The position numbers were made by a program, and so were the translations under genes. From Mycogone perniciosa (Eukaryota > Ascomycota > Sordariomycetes > Hypocreales > Hypocreaceae), in NCBI GenBank assembly GCA_025331125.1, contig JAOALB010000030.1, positions 1-64,000 on the forward strand: a stretch of DNA of 64,000 bases. Direction: 5' to 3'. Below are positions 1-10,604 of the stretch, one piece after another. Under the pieces are notes generated by a model, which worked only from the letters and a program-made list of their open reading frames with translations, was not told where the DNA came from and made no database searches. The number at the start of each line of letters is the position of its first letter. Positions within the stretch are counted from its first letter, which is position 1.

Positions 1-294
1 GTGTGTTCTCCACCGAGAGGCATGTATCCCCTCCAGGCAACGCCTCCGTTAGCAACGTCAAGTGCCATTTTCGTATCTCAAGACGTCGCGGCGCATATGC
101 GGGAGAGTATCATCGGGAAATCGATTCCGCCCATGCAGTGGCATACCCGAGAGGGGGTGATGATCATCATGTTCAGGTCCGATATAGAGACCTTCTTTCC
201 AATCACAATGACCATGAGTGTGTTCTCCACCGAGAGGCATGTATCCCCTCCAGGCAACGCCTCCGTTAGCAACGTCAAGTGCCATTTTCGTATC
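1..294. repeat. 217-bp-period direct duplication inside the oxygenase gene
   Basis: Bases 1-77 are identical to bases 218-294. The unit is therefore 217 bp (not a multiple of three) and at least 77 bp of the second copy is in the window; the rest lies beyond the left edge. Complete identity implies a very recent event or a mis-assembly. Confidence 0.9.
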
Positions 295-492
295 GATCGG
301 CAGGTTGAAAAACTGTTTAGCTGAGTCCAAGAGTGCCATTTGTTGATCCGGAGCCACGGGCGGGCTGCGTATGAGGAAGAAGCCCCATAGCGAAGCCGCA
401 TCGTAAATAGCTTTAATGACCTCCTGAGCCTCAGCCGACGTGGGATCGGCGAGGTAAGGAGCCAAGTTGATTTCTGGGATTGTTTCGGCCAT
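1..492 (-). pseudogene. 2OG-Fe(II) oxygenase, N-terminal part, frame broken by duplication
   Basis: The reading frame starts at the ATG at 492-490 (MAETIPEINLAPYL) and follows the N-terminal DIOX_N domain of isopenicillin-N-synthase-like, non-haem iron 2-oxoglutarate-dependent oxygenases. Recognisable stretches are ASLWGFFLIRSP, AKQFFNLPIDTK and RGYMPLGGEHTHGHCDWKEG. Proteins of this family are normally about 320-360 residues; here only about 135 residues are readable before the frame is lost. At about position 77 the sequence jumps back and repeats the codons already read at 294-218, out of frame, and reaches a TGA at 60-58. The iron-binding His-x-Asp...His core would lie beyond the left edge and is not visible. 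Either the gene is truly broken or the duplication is an assembly error. Family call is good; substrate unknown. Confidence 0.72.
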
Positions 493-513
493 GCTGAAGG
501 ATATGGTTTTCAA

Positions 514-1205
514 CGCTGCCTCCGGCCGACGGGTTGTAGTTGCGGGGTTCCATCACGCGATTATAGATGTCGTCAAATGATAACTCGAGGTTGCACGACT
601 CGTGAGGGGTTCCAAACAGCTGCTTTGATAGGTCGCTCGATACAGCTGATGTAGATCATGAGTAGTAAGGTTTCATATGGCGTCTGATACGTCAAATAAT
701 CCTGCCACTGACAGCCACGACACCTTGATCTTATTGGATAATGAGATTCGACCTTGTTTAAAGATCGTCCCTAAATTACGGACCGAGAGTTCTTTTATAT
801 ATCAAATACCTCTAATTCGTCTATTCACCTCAAGAAGTAGCTATTTACTAAATTATCACAAGAAGAAAGTGATAGAGTCTGGAGAGCTAGAGGCACCAAA
901 TAGGCACACAGGCGGTGACTGTATTGATATTTGCCTTTCATCCTGGGAGGAAAGGACTCCTATTATAGCCCCTATGCTCCGAAAGTTGGCTTCCTTCCTC
1001 CGTAGCCGTCCGTTTGCCATCAACACACCCTAGCATATCTACTCTTCCGCCAATATTAACACATCCACGCTTAATCTCTCGATACATACCCCAGGACTTT
1101 ATAAATCACCTTTACACTAATAAGGGTAATCACATTTGAAGGCCAAACCATTGGCCCACTGGATATTGACGATGAAATCAACCCTGAGTAAAAAAGCCCA
1201 CAAAA
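514..1205. other. Intergenic, no supported gene
   Basis: This stretch lies upstream of the oxygenase start (-) and at the 3' end of the HET gene (-). An open frame at 677-1033 (+, 118 codons) shows no domain, no conserved motif and no intron structure, so I do not call it. Nothing else is recognised. Confidence 0.5.
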
Positions 1206-3563
1206 CTAGCCAAGGACCATGATTTCAGGATCTATTTCTTCTGAATATTGTTGAACCACATCAGCATGAATGCGGCCAACGCCACGGCGGTACCAAACCC
1301 CGTTTTCACACTCGACAAGCATGACATTACACAAGTGTGGTCTCTGAGGTCGATCCTGCGAGGTGGGCATCTCATACTTGGGGTGGAAGAACAGGGCGCG
1401 TTCATTTATTTCGTCAGTTCGTGAAGGATGAGCATAGGATAGCACCAGAAATTGGTGAGCCGGTTGCCAGGTACTTTTGTGGTTGTCTGCCCAATCGCGA
1501 TCTGCCGAAGGAAGCATTCCGCATCGATCCCCTTTACCATCAAGGAGGATGAAGCAAGGTACTGTCTGCCGCCCCTTCACCCATTGTGTGATATTCATTT
1601 CTGTGTTTAGGACATAAAGCTCGAGACGTAAGCCCCAGAAGATGAGTTGTGTTGGGCTGAGCTTGTGGGCGTGCGATAAAAGGACATCGTGGCTGAACGT
1701 GGTTGCAGGAGAGACAAGCTCCTCGTAGGTTTTATTGTTTCCAAGACGAGTCAGAGTTCCCTGGTGTACTCTCCACCACTGCACCGTGGGCTTCAGGGTA
1801 TCACAGTCCCCCATGTGGTTTGAATCCTTCCCGTATTTCACACTCCCCTCCCAACCAGCCCAGGACCAGGTGGGGAGATCCACCTTTGAGTCGCCCTCCA
1901 TTGCTGATTCCCTGCGTTTTAGCCGGCTGGTTGGGTACCACAAGATGGCTTGATCAAAAATATGCACTGGTAGTCCGAAGAGGAAGTCTTGTGGAAAATA
2001 AGGGGCTACAGCCGTCATAATGCCTTTGAAGGCGTTCAAGACGTCCTCCTTGTAAGTGAAGATCCTCGGAGTGAAGTTACTGACAAGTTGCGAGTACTCT
2101 AGGAAGGTGTTTTCCGCCGAGGTGTTCCGCAGGAACTCATCGCTCTGGATGTAGTCCAACGGTCCACGCTGAGCCTCGGGCTTGGCTGGATGTGTCATAC
2201 AGGACCAGCACCACTCGGCCTGCACATCTTCGCTCCTCGAATCGCTTGCACAACGAAAGTAAATCTGGTAGTCGGAAAAGATCAAACAACGTTTAGAAAG
2301 AATGCCTTCCTGGAAGGTCCACCCCCGCGTTGACCATACACTGTGCTTGAGTGCTGTGTGGTAGTCTGGTAAGGCCGTCACAAGCCCAGCGCCGTACACC
2401 TTAGCTGTGACCTGTCTCTTAAATCTTGGTGTTCCGTTGATGCCAGGAATTCCGTAGTCTTGGGAAGGGGGCTTGGCAGTAGCAACAACCAAGGTGAGAA
2501 ACGAGTGTCCATATACTCGGTCCATGGCATTTATCAGCGCAACTTTCTCCAAGTTGTCGTCCTGTGTTATGCACAAAGAATCGACCCACAGGTACCTTTC
2601 TCCCAAGTCACGGACTACGTCAATCGCGTCCCGGATGACCCTCGGCAGCTCGTGGCGTCTACCGCGAAGCGCACCATTACGATGAAGCTCATTGGAATTG
2701 TTTCTGACGAGACGCAGCGCATGAAGGTGTGGCCACACGTAACTTAGAGTGACATATCTGTTGCTCGAAGGGATCATGGTAAGACATTCGCGTTCCGTGT
2801 CTATTACTCGCAGCTTGTCCACAGCCTGGCCCCTGGCACTCAATGCTCTTTCGTCGCATCTATGAGTTGAACAACACTCAAAGATCCACAATCGTGCAAT
2901 ATGCAAGCCTGCTGCCGTGGAGTCAACAGCCCGTCCGCGGAAGATCGGTGACATCTTCAGAGAGGGAGCATAATCCGCCAAGAGTCGAAGGCGTACAGTA
3001 GCATGAACTTGGCGAGTGACTCCGTCAGTTAGTATTCCGCGTATTTCATATGTTCTATAGCATCTCTCGGATGGAAATGGGGCAATTGCCGGAATGACTT
3101 CGAGCACAACGAAAGATGAGGCGTCTTGGCCACTGGTCTTCAACTGCGATAGACTGGGCTCGGCTTCAAAGGCGCTGGTGAGTAGACGACACAGATTGCA
3201 GCTTGAGCAGTCTGCCATATCCTTGAACCACCAGGGTTGCGGGATATTCGTATAGGCGCCAGAAACCAAGCTTTGAACCTCGACATCCTCGCATACCGTG
3301 CAAACATCAGTACCTGGAATTGGCTTGTGGGAAGCTTTCCCTTGACCAGCAGGCACGTCGTAAAGCTGATATTCTGCCGCCTCCGTGTCCAAAAGCAGCC
3401 TCCCATCAGAGGACTCGGATATTGTAGCCGACATAAGATATATGGGCTTTTCGACAAATTCAATTTCGGTACCGACGGCAGAGGTTATCGGTGGAACACT
3501 CCCCAGATATTCTCTCACCCCACAGGAGCGTTCTACAACCTCAAGCACATATTTCTTGCCCAT
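1206..3563 (-). CDS. HET-domain (heterokaryon incompatibility) protein
   Basis: Uninterrupted 785-residue protein starting at the ATG at 3563-3561. The HET domain (PF06985), found in fungal allorecognition proteins that trigger programmed cell death when incompatible strains fuse, is clear: block 1 around residues 270-278 (YVTLSYVWP), block 2 around 323-332 (RYLWVDSLCI) followed by TQDD, and block 3 around 412-438 (TRGWTFQEG...CLIFSDYQIYFRC). An N-terminal cysteine cluster (C88, C91, C119, C122, C125) precedes it, as in many proteins of this class, and may bind metal. The long C-terminal part has no domain I recognise apart from the usual PTWSWAGWEG segment. Block 1 has YVWP where most members have YCWG. 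No intron is needed. A second, decayed HET gene lies 4.4 kb away. Partner and specificity are unknown. Confidence 0.9.
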   Translation of the reverse strand: MGKKYVLEVVERSCGVREYLGSVPPITSAVGTEIEFVEKPIYLMSATISESSDGRLLLDTEAAEYQLYDVPAGQGKASHKPIPGTDVCTVCEDVEVQSLVSGAYTNIPQPWWFKDMADCSSCNLCRLLTSAFEAEPSLSQLKTSGQDASSFVVLEVIPAIAPFPSERCYRTYEIRGILTDGVTRQVHATVRLRLLADYAPSLKMSPIFRGRAVDSTAAGLHIARLWIFECCSTHRCDERALSARGQAVDKLRVIDTERECLTMIPSSNRYVTLSYVWPHLHALRLVRNNSNELHRNGALRGRRHELPRVIRDAIDVVRDLGERYLWVDSLCITQDDNLEKVALINAMDRVYGHSFLTLVVATAKPPSQDYGIPGINGTPRFKRQVTAKVYGAGLVTALPDYHTALKHSVWSTRGWTFQEGILSKRCLIFSDYQIYFRCASDSRSEDVQAEWCWSCMTHPAKPEAQRGPLDYIQSDEFLRNTSAENTFLEYSQLVSNFTPRIFTYKEDVLNAFKGIMTAVAPYFPQDFLFGLPVHIFDQAILWYPTSRLKRRESAMEGDSKVDLPTWSWAGWEGSVKYGKDSNHMGDCDTLKPTVQWWRVHQGTLTRLGNNKTYEELVSPATTFSHDVLLSHAHKLSPTQLIFWGLRLELYVLNTEMNITQWVKGRQTVPCFILLDGKGDRCGMLPSADRDWADNHKSTWQPAHQFLVLSYAHPSRTDEINERALFFHPKYEMPTSQDRPQRPHLCNVMLVECENGVWYRRGVGRIHADVVQQYSEEIDPEIMVLG

Positions 3564-4171
3564 AGCGCATGCGTTGCTTGAAACAGAACGAGCCGAGGTC
3601 TAAACTGGTACAATTGAAGAAGGGGAATAGGCCAGCGACGGATGCAAGAAGTTAAACGGAAATTCTCGCCAGAAATGAACTGGTAAAAGCAGCTAGAAGG
3701 TGTCTTGAAAGGCGAATAGCAATATTTGCCCTACGGACGGGGACGAGAATGGTGTTACGCAGTCCCAGTCCGTATTTTTATGTTTGACTTGGAATGATAT
3801 GAAAGACGAAGAAATGCTTTGGCCAAGCATGGATATGACAATATTATGCAGTTTATTTATATACCAGTAGTCTGCGTACATAACTCTGCATGGGACTCTA
3901 CGTAAGGCTCTGCATAAGGCATCCTCTCTGGATTTCCATCAGGCTATGCTGCGGGGTATCACTGCAAGGCAAAACGCAAGGCATGAATGATGTCTGCAAT
4001 ATATATGTCCAGTTGCCCTCTGTAAAATCTTGGGCTTTTGTTCTTTCATGGCACTGCGTCTCGTGTATCCCATTTAATCCGAGCAGCTGCGTGTCTGGCG
4101 GTCCTCTTCGGCCACGCGGTGCGTTTGTCAGAGTGCTTCTTTTGCATAGGTAGTGTGGAACAGCCTGGAAA
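3564..4171. promoter_or_regulatory. Divergent intergenic region between HET and DUF4419 genes
   Basis: About 600 bp separate the divergently transcribed HET (-) and DUF4419 (+) genes, so both promoters must lie here. I see no TATA box or known operator that I would defend. Short open frames on both strands have no recognisable content. Confidence 0.4.
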
Positions 4172-5380
4172 ATGCCTATCACAGTCAACATTGTCGATCA
4201 TCCTGCAACAAAGTGGAGAAAACCGCGGGTTTCCTCTCCTGAAGAGCTTCTCAAACAGGCCTGCCCAAGAGAACACGGCCAATGCCAGAAAGTGGTCCAA
4301 ACCTCATTCACCCGCAGTCAGCTCCGCGAAGGCGGCGTCACGGCATTTAAGAACGGCTTCGTGCTTGCGGCGTTCCATGCTTATAGCAGCCACCACCACC
4401 TAAGACTGCGCCCCGAGGATGTGTGGTTCGCTATCCTCACGCAGCTTAGTTTCTTCATAAATGCTCATGCAGAAGAACTCCGTGCCTTCTTTGTCCCGCA
4501 CCGGGGCAAAAAGGAGTTGGAAGTTGTTCATCATGTTGCCGACTTCAGGTTCATTGCAAAACAGATGTCATTGATGATTGCGAAGAATGTCAATGATCCG
4601 CAGCTCCGGGAATGGGTCATGCCTTCTTTCACAACAACCACAGATTGTGACAGGGTGGTCGGGTCCGTACTTTTCATGGGTGCCATGCAGAAATATTTCT
4701 CTTACGGGGTCAGGGTCCAATGTGGACTTCCGTCCATTACCCTTCTAGGAGAAGTTGATGACTGGAGGGACATTCTGGGGAGACTCGACAAAATCGACCA
4801 GTTCGGCGATGAGCCTGCTCTATTTGCAAAGATGCTCCGTCCAGTCTTGCGCCGCATGGTCCTTACCTTTGAGGATCCAACGAGCGCAGAGGTCACTCAT
4901 TTCTGGAACACTATTGTAGACAGAGGGTTGTTGGGGAGTGGCTCACCCAGTATTTCAGGTTGGCTGGCAGCGTTTTGTTTCTGGGATGAAAGCGGCAAGG
5001 CGAATCAACTGTTGGAGGAAAACTCCCTGCTGGAGAATGTCTGCTATCCCACGGTGGATGAGAGTGATGTGCCTACAGGCTTCGCTTCGGTTCCCCTCAA
5101 AGTGGACGACGACGGCGATGAGTACGAGGCTACTATGGTGGCAGGCTCGGTAGGAATTCTCTCCATTGTATCTGACAGACCTTTGGTATCAGAACAAGAT
5201 GGTGATAGTTCGGGTCTGTCGAGCAGTCCGCTTGGATCTCGCGTGCAGCAACAGACACCAGATGATGTGACCACCTCCGGAGAGCTGGAGTGCCCAGAGC
5301 TAGAGATCCGTGATACAGTGCAGCCATTGTCGGGTTGGTGGATGTATGAGAATGAAACAGAGACGAAGGATGTGATTTAA
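4172..5380 (+). CDS. DUF4419 domain protein
   Basis: Intronless 402-residue protein from the ATG at 4172. It matches the fungal DUF4419 family (PF14388) over nearly its whole length: LRPEDVWFAILTQLSFFINAHAEELR (about residues 76-101), then GKKEL, WVMPSFTTTTDCDRVV, MGAMQKYFSYG, CGLPSITLLGEVDDW, FWNTIVDRG and the GSGSPSISGWLAAFCFW segment near residue 258. The molecular role of the family is not established. The last 70 residues are acidic and Ser/Thr/Gln-rich and look disordered. The predicted protein has no signal peptide or membrane segment, so it is probably intracellular. It sits between HET genes and the DUF7924 gene. Confidence 0.85.
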   Translation: MPITVNIVDHPATKWRKPRVSSPEELLKQACPREHGQCQKVVQTSFTRSQLREGGVTAFKNGFVLAAFHAYSSHHHLRLRPEDVWFAILTQLSFFINAHAEELRAFFVPHRGKKELEVVHHVADFRFIAKQMSLMIAKNVNDPQLREWVMPSFTTTTDCDRVVGSVLFMGAMQKYFSYGVRVQCGLPSITLLGEVDDWRDILGRLDKIDQFGDEPALFAKMLRPVLRRMVLTFEDPTSAEVTHFWNTIVDRGLLGSGSPSISGWLAAFCFWDESGKANQLLEENSLLENVCYPTVDESDVPTGFASVPLKVDDDGDEYEATMVAGSVGILSIVSDRPLVSEQDGDSSGLSSSPLGSRVQQQTPDDVTTSGELECPELEIRDTVQPLSGWWMYENETETKDVI

Positions 5381-6013
5381 AGATGGTTGATTAGGGCAAC
5401 AGGTTGTGATCTGTATAGAAGCTCGATTTCGAGGCTCTCCCGCACTGTGTACCGCACCGTCATGCAACGCATTGAACGCTGCTAATAGTAGTAAGATAAA
5501 ATGGCTTTTAATAAATTTTTATTAGCGCTACAGCATAAATGTCTATTAGAAATATAAGGACACTACTTCGTAAACCGTTCAACTATAAAAAAGAGAATAT
5601 GTATAATTTATTTTATTTTTATATTTTATTAAAGTTCTAGAGACAGTGTGCACTGCCTCCTCCACATTGACCCAAATACACACAGTGCAACCGGGAGAGG
5701 CATCTCCGAGGTATTCCCGGTCATTTGAGCTAATTTCTCAGGCCTCCTCCACCTTTGAACACATACATACCCTTGTCGTCTTTTGAACTTGAACCTACCA
5801 ATCCGACTCGCCTCTCCCTCTCCCTGCAAGCGCCTAGCAATGGATCTTTACTTGCAGTACGAAGTGCACTGCTGCAAAGAACAGAGCCAACCAAGCCTTG
5901 CCAGCACTTCATGTGGAGTCCAGTGACGCAAGCTCTCGACGCGTGTCTTATGCGCCCAAAGAATAGATGGGCCTTTTGATCCGAACACTCAACAGCCAAA
6001 GCTCCTCTTGTGT
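5381..6013. other. AT-rich intergenic stretch between DUF4419 and DUF7924 genes
   Basis: The stretch at about 5490-5640 is strongly A/T-rich, while the 300 bp before the DUF7924 start are pyrimidine-rich on the + strand, as is common in fungal promoters and 5' leaders. No gene is recognised. Confidence 0.4.
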
Positions 6014-7525
6014 ATGACCATGGACGACCAATGCCAGCAGGACCTTCCGGGGCGCGACCTGTCCGAGCATCAAGGTATGATGAGTCCTCCTTCCATGAAG
6101 CGCAAAAGAGAGCCACGACTGACTGCTGAAGATATTCTTCAGGCAAGTGCTGAAACGCGTCGCAAACGTCGCCGACTGACGGCCGAAGACACTCCCGACC
6201 CATCACGAATATATGCCATACCTGCCCCTATCGATGATGGTAGCGATTATGCTGGCGACGAGGACGTAGCCGACTACCGCAGTCTGACCGACCCGATCAA
6301 CTTCTGGAGGGAACAGGGGCACTGGCCGCCTGAATACTTCGAACCAGGCATGGAGCGCGTACTTGCGCAAAAACGACCTTCCTTCTCCCGGAAACGGTCC
6401 AACTCGGCAACATCTTCCACGCCAAGTGACCGGAAGCCACGAGAGGAAAAAAGCGCACAATATCGGGACTCACGTTACGACACTTTACTAGCAACGAAAG
6501 GCAGTTTCATGCTCAAGTCCGGCTTGGATGTGGATATCGATAGCGCAAGTAAATCGCTCTACAGAGAATTACTAGAAAAACAACAACCCGTCCCCGAGTA
6601 TTCGATGTTTCGCGATGACATCTTCGAGTCAACATGTGCAAAGATCAACGCCAGGAATGAGGCTCGGGTTATTCAAGATATCTCACGACTAATTGTGCCG
6701 TCGGCCGAGACTCTCGCTACCTTTGGCGCGAAACACCTCGATATCCTCATAGAGAGTGTCAACGAAGGATGGAACAACTCAGTCCCCTTTATCGGTACGA
6801 GACCCCAGCCAGATTACTCTGTGGGGTTCCGACGAGAATCATTCACCAAGGACCAGCTCGCCAAACTGTCACCTTTTATTGGTGACTTCATCGCTGGCGA
6901 CTTGTCCCTCTTCATGGCCACCTACTACATGCACTTTCCATTTCTCACCTGTGAGGTAAAGTGCGGTGCCGGAGCCCTCGACGTTGCCGATCGCCAGAAT
7001 GCTCACAGCATGACCCTGGCTACACGTGCCATTGTGGAGCTCTTCCGTCTCGTTAGGCGCGAAAACGAACTCCATCGCCAGATTCTCGCTTTCTCGACAT
7101 CTCATGACCACCGAACGGTACGAATTCACGGTCATTATCCGCTAATACAAGGGAAGGAGACCAAGTATTACCGGCATCTAATCAGAGAGTTTAGCTTTAT
7201 TGAATTGGATGGGAGGGATAAATGGGCATCATACCGGTTCACCAAGAACGTATATGATGTGTGGATGCCAGAACACTTCAAGAGGATTTGCTCGGCCATT
7301 GACCAGTTGCCGTCTGAGTTTGATTGGGACAACCAGTCACCCTTCGGGCCGACCAGCCAGGTGGATGCCCACACAGCGTCTCTCCCCGTTCAGCAAGACA
7401 GTCAGTCCGACAACACTGGTCAGCATGCGATCCCTCTACGTGCGTCACCCACAGGGCAAGGGTCGGCTAAAAGGAGAAGAAGTCCAGTGAAGAAAACATC
7501 TGAACCAAATTCCGGCATTAACTAA
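6014..7525 (+). CDS. DUF7924 domain protein, PD-(D/E)XK-nuclease-like
   Basis: 503-residue intronless protein; I take the ATG at 6014 (another in-frame ATG follows at 6020). Residues 1-150 are basic, with several KRKR/RRKRRR runs that look like nuclear localisation signals. The conserved part (about 155-435) matches the fungal DUF7924 family. It carries a signature of the PD-(D/E)XK nuclease fold: PDYSVGF (Asp about 267), then FLTCEVKCG (Glu about 314, Lys about 316) and the downstream ADRQNAHSM. The C-terminus is again basic (KRRRSPVKK). The nuclease-fold relation is inferred from motif order; no activity is shown. Its neighbours are DUF4419 upstream and a decayed HET gene in tail-to-tail orientation downstream. 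Confidence 0.82.
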   Translation: MTMDDQCQQDLPGRDLSEHQGMMSPPSMKRKREPRLTAEDILQASAETRRKRRRLTAEDTPDPSRIYAIPAPIDDGSDYAGDEDVADYRSLTDPINFWREQGHWPPEYFEPGMERVLAQKRPSFSRKRSNSATSSTPSDRKPREEKSAQYRDSRYDTLLATKGSFMLKSGLDVDIDSASKSLYRELLEKQQPVPEYSMFRDDIFESTCAKINARNEARVIQDISRLIVPSAETLATFGAKHLDILIESVNEGWNNSVPFIGTRPQPDYSVGFRRESFTKDQLAKLSPFIGDFIAGDLSLFMATYYMHFPFLTCEVKCGAGALDVADRQNAHSMTLATRAIVELFRLVRRENELHRQILAFSTSHDHRTVRIHGHYPLIQGKETKYYRHLIREFSFIELDGRDKWASYRFTKNVYDVWMPEHFKRICSAIDQLPSEFDWDNQSPFGPTSQVDAHTASLPVQQDSQSDNTGQHAIPLRASPTGQGSAKRRRSPVKKTSEPNSGIN

Positions 7526-7983
7526 TGTCATCGAGCGACTGTCTGATGCGGTGTAACAATGAGACATGAATAGCACTCTCCTTTTAGTAAGCTAGGTGAA
7601 AAGAATTACAGTTATTACATTTTACAATAACCAAAATCTATCGTCCATATTACGATAACCAAAAGAATTAATAGTGAATATAGGAAGTAACAATAACCAG
7701 AGAAGTATGTACAAAGAAAAATATTTAAAAATCCAGGCGAAACCTAACGACATAAGCAATTATCCATTTACCAACTTAATAATGTGTTTCTCTCAGTAAT
7801 ATACTAGCTTCTCACAGCTTGGTTCTTCTTCTAGTTAATGTCAGAGATCTGATTGCAGAGAGCTAATGCAACTCCCTCGCAGGTAAAGAAGCTATTCCGC
7901 ACAAGAGAAATCGTGAACCTATCGCAACACAGAAAGCAAGACAGAAACGTAAATCCGATCCATGTATTGACTGTAAAAAACCA
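7526..7983. other. AT-rich spacer between convergent genes
   Basis: About 460 bp between the DUF7924 stop and the 3' end of the HET pseudogene. It is A/T-rich with no open frame of note. It must hold the transcript ends of both genes, but no clear terminator can be read. Confidence 0.4.
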
Positions 7984-9840
7984 TTAAACCAACATACATT
8001 TTTCCTTCTCTGGAATTCTGCATCCTCTATTGTCCGATGAATTTGTTGCCAACCCTATCCATCGATAGTGACCAGGAGAGTTTAAAATAGGTGTGACAAG
8101 AACAGCCGTCCAGGGGAGGGAGCCCAAGGTGTACAAGAACAATGTAAATTTCCGCAATTTGTGATATTGCTCTGGTAGGATCTCCTCATCCACCTTGACC
8201 TCGTTTATTTCTTCTGGAATATCAAAGATTTAATCTCACAATTGGCGCTTCGATCTTTAGCCAACCACTTAACAGCTCCACGCAGGGATTCCCCCCCTTT
8301 AGCTGTAGGTGGTAGTCCAAGATGGTTGCGCATTGTCGCTCAAGTTTCTTTGCGTTCATATCTTGGATAGAGATGGGGCGGTCAATACTCATCCAGGACC
8401 ATGTTGGTGCGCGATAGTTAGGAGGAATTCTCCAGTATCCTGCGCTCCGGTGTAGATCATCGATCAGATGGCTTTTCCACAACCCAACGATATAAACATG
8501 GTCGAAGAGGTTCTCGTATCTCTTGGCAATTCCGGAGAAAGCCGGTAACTTATCAGAGTCGTGGGTGAGATAGCGGAGACCATAGATTTTGACGAGTCTC
8601 GCCCAACCATCGAATCCGGAGAATAGCGAGCTAGTTATGTCTCCAGCAAAGAACCCAGAGTCGTTCTCTGAAACTGTGTGCAGTAAATCTCTGGGTTCGG
8701 CATATTCATCCTCGCTTTGGAAGCCCCATCCACACTCAAAGTAAATTTGGTCCTGTCCAAAATGCAGCGTTCGTCGTGCCAGGATCAGCTCCTGCAAAGT
8801 CCATCCCCGCTCACTCGCTGGATAGCCCCCCAAATCTCGTATTTTGCCACCCATTTCTTTCTGGGTTACGATGGTTGCAAACACCTGGTGCCTGGCACCA
8901 AGCTCATCACTATAGTCCAGCGGTGCAACTTTCTGACTTATCTGTCGGGCCGTAAGACACCCTTGAAAGGTGTCTTTGGCCCCCAGGGAAGAGATGTTTA
9001 GGTATGCATTTGCATATATGTGCGCCATGTTTTGGGCTTCTCGTTCCCAGTCCTTGAAATCGTCTTGAATGATACACAGTGCGTCAACCCAAAGATATTG
9101 TAAGCCAAGATGTTGGGCGACAACCACGGCATCCCGGATTGTCTTTGGGAGGGAGGTGGTCTTGATTCTACGGCGGTGGTCCTCGACAGATGCCGCTGTT
9201 GATTTCAGATTTCCTGACGTACCCCAGCAATAAGATAGTGTAGCTTATCTCCCTCGTTCACCAGTCGCATCTTTTAGTATTACCATGTCATCAACACGGC
9301 GTGACTGTGGATCTAGAACCCGAGTAGGTAGCACGACATTGGTAAAACGACAAGCCGTATGTGTTTTCTGGCACATATCAAACCATTCGAATGAACGATC
9401 AGGAAATTTATGCTGGAGAGCGAAATCGTCTAAAGGGAGGGAGGTTCTGTTAATAGCCGTTCGTATAGGAGAGCTGTTGGTTTGATAGGTAATTGGCTGC
9501 TGTTACGGATTCTACTCACCCTCATGTTCAAGAAATGCTATTTCACCCACAAAGAGAATGTCGTTGTTTTTGTTTGAATCAGTGTGAGTCACGAATCCTG
9601 GGGCGTCGTGATCTCGTCGGGCAAGCCAAAGCCGGAACGATTCAGGTAGGCCAAACGGTTTCTTGTTCGGATCATCAGCATCACTCGTGTACTCAAGCAC
9701 TCAAGGAAAAAGCTGGTCAACACATGTGCTTATGAGAGCGCAGAGCTCACATTCCTGCGCAGATTTCGGCAGCTTGTCGAGCCCATCTTGATGCTTAAAT
9801 CTGGGAGGATGACGGGCGTGACCAGCTATCCATGGGTATG
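7984..9840 (-). pseudogene. Decayed HET-domain gene
   Basis: A second HET gene reads leftwards in pieces. An N-terminal part (about 9840-9512) contains a Cys motif (ECELCAL) and the phrase FGLPESFRLWL. The middle part carries LPTRVLD and the HET core: LSYCWG around 9230, YLWVDALCIIQDD around 9080 and ERGWTLQELILARRTLHFG around 8790. The tail includes APTWSWMS. The frame is broken by TGA at 9703-9701, by a frame change between about 9530 and 9485 (an intron is possible but its phase does not fit), by TAA at 9247-9245 three codons before LSYCWG, and by a shift around 8222, after which the C-terminal reading resumes and ends at 7984. The lesions are scattered and only partly RIP-like. Intact relatives are about 600-700 residues. 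I infer loss of function. Confidence 0.8.
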
Positions 9841-10359
9841 AGGCTCATCTAAGACGATTTGTAATCACATGATCGGTATGGAAATCCAATTCGTCAGGTC
9901 CAGAGCTGCGCTTAAGACTGGGCAAGTCGTACAAAGGAACCGACTGGCAAAGTTGACATAGATGGGATTTTGAAGAGGGCTTCGAGCTGGAGGTTTTGGT
10001 CCTGCCAATGAGACATCATGCAACACAAGAGAAGGATTGCTGGATCAGTTTATAGCAGGTGATCCGAGCATGCGGGCTTTCTTCACGAGCGTCTGCATCA
10101 CGGGATACTGACAAGGTGATGGTATTGACTTCAAAGCGTGGAGAAGAATTTTTTAGATGAAATGAATTGAATTAAGATTAAAATACAGTTCGTAATATGT
10201 GTGCAAACTGATGAGCTCCCAGTTGACGTGGGGAGCATCGCGGGTTGATGAATACATATCGGCCTACCTGTTGAGGTACTTAGATTACAGAGCGTAAGAT
10301 AAGGTAATCTAATATAACCGTAATCTAATATAACCGTAATCTATGTATAATTTAAGTAT
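9841..10359. other. Intergenic, no gene; short tandem repeat near its end
   Basis: No gene is recognised. Around 10307-10345 an 18-bp A/T-rich unit (ending in ataaccgtaatct) is repeated about twice. Composition becomes very A/T-rich towards the LTR relic that follows. Confidence 0.4.
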
Positions 10360-10569
10360 ATTTATATATATTTCCTTTATATATAAAGCTAAATAAATTA
10401 CCATTATTTTACTTATTTAAATAGTCGTTAACAAATTGCATTTACTAAAACTACCTATTTTACAGCATTGGATTTATATTACCCTATTTAGTGTTTATCC
10501 CTAACCTTTCTATTAATATAAACCCATACGCCTTGGTTTATCCCTTAAGAATCAACCCGGATCGTTATA
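10360..10569 (+). repeat. RIP-degraded partial LTR, same family as the solo LTR at 29.5 kb
   Basis: From the tagtcgttaac motif to the terminal cggatcgttata, this stretch follows the right half of the LTR at 29499-29907 in the same orientation. Most differences are C-to-T or G-to-A. The left half of the LTR is not recognisable here. Confidence 0.7.
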
Positions 10570-10604
10570 TCTAGCTATTATAATATTATTCTTAATTTAT
10601 AAAT

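Noticed and set aside
677..1033. 118-codon open frame (+) as a gene
   Set aside because: No domain, no recognisable conserved phrase and no intron or promoter evidence; length is within chance for this composition.
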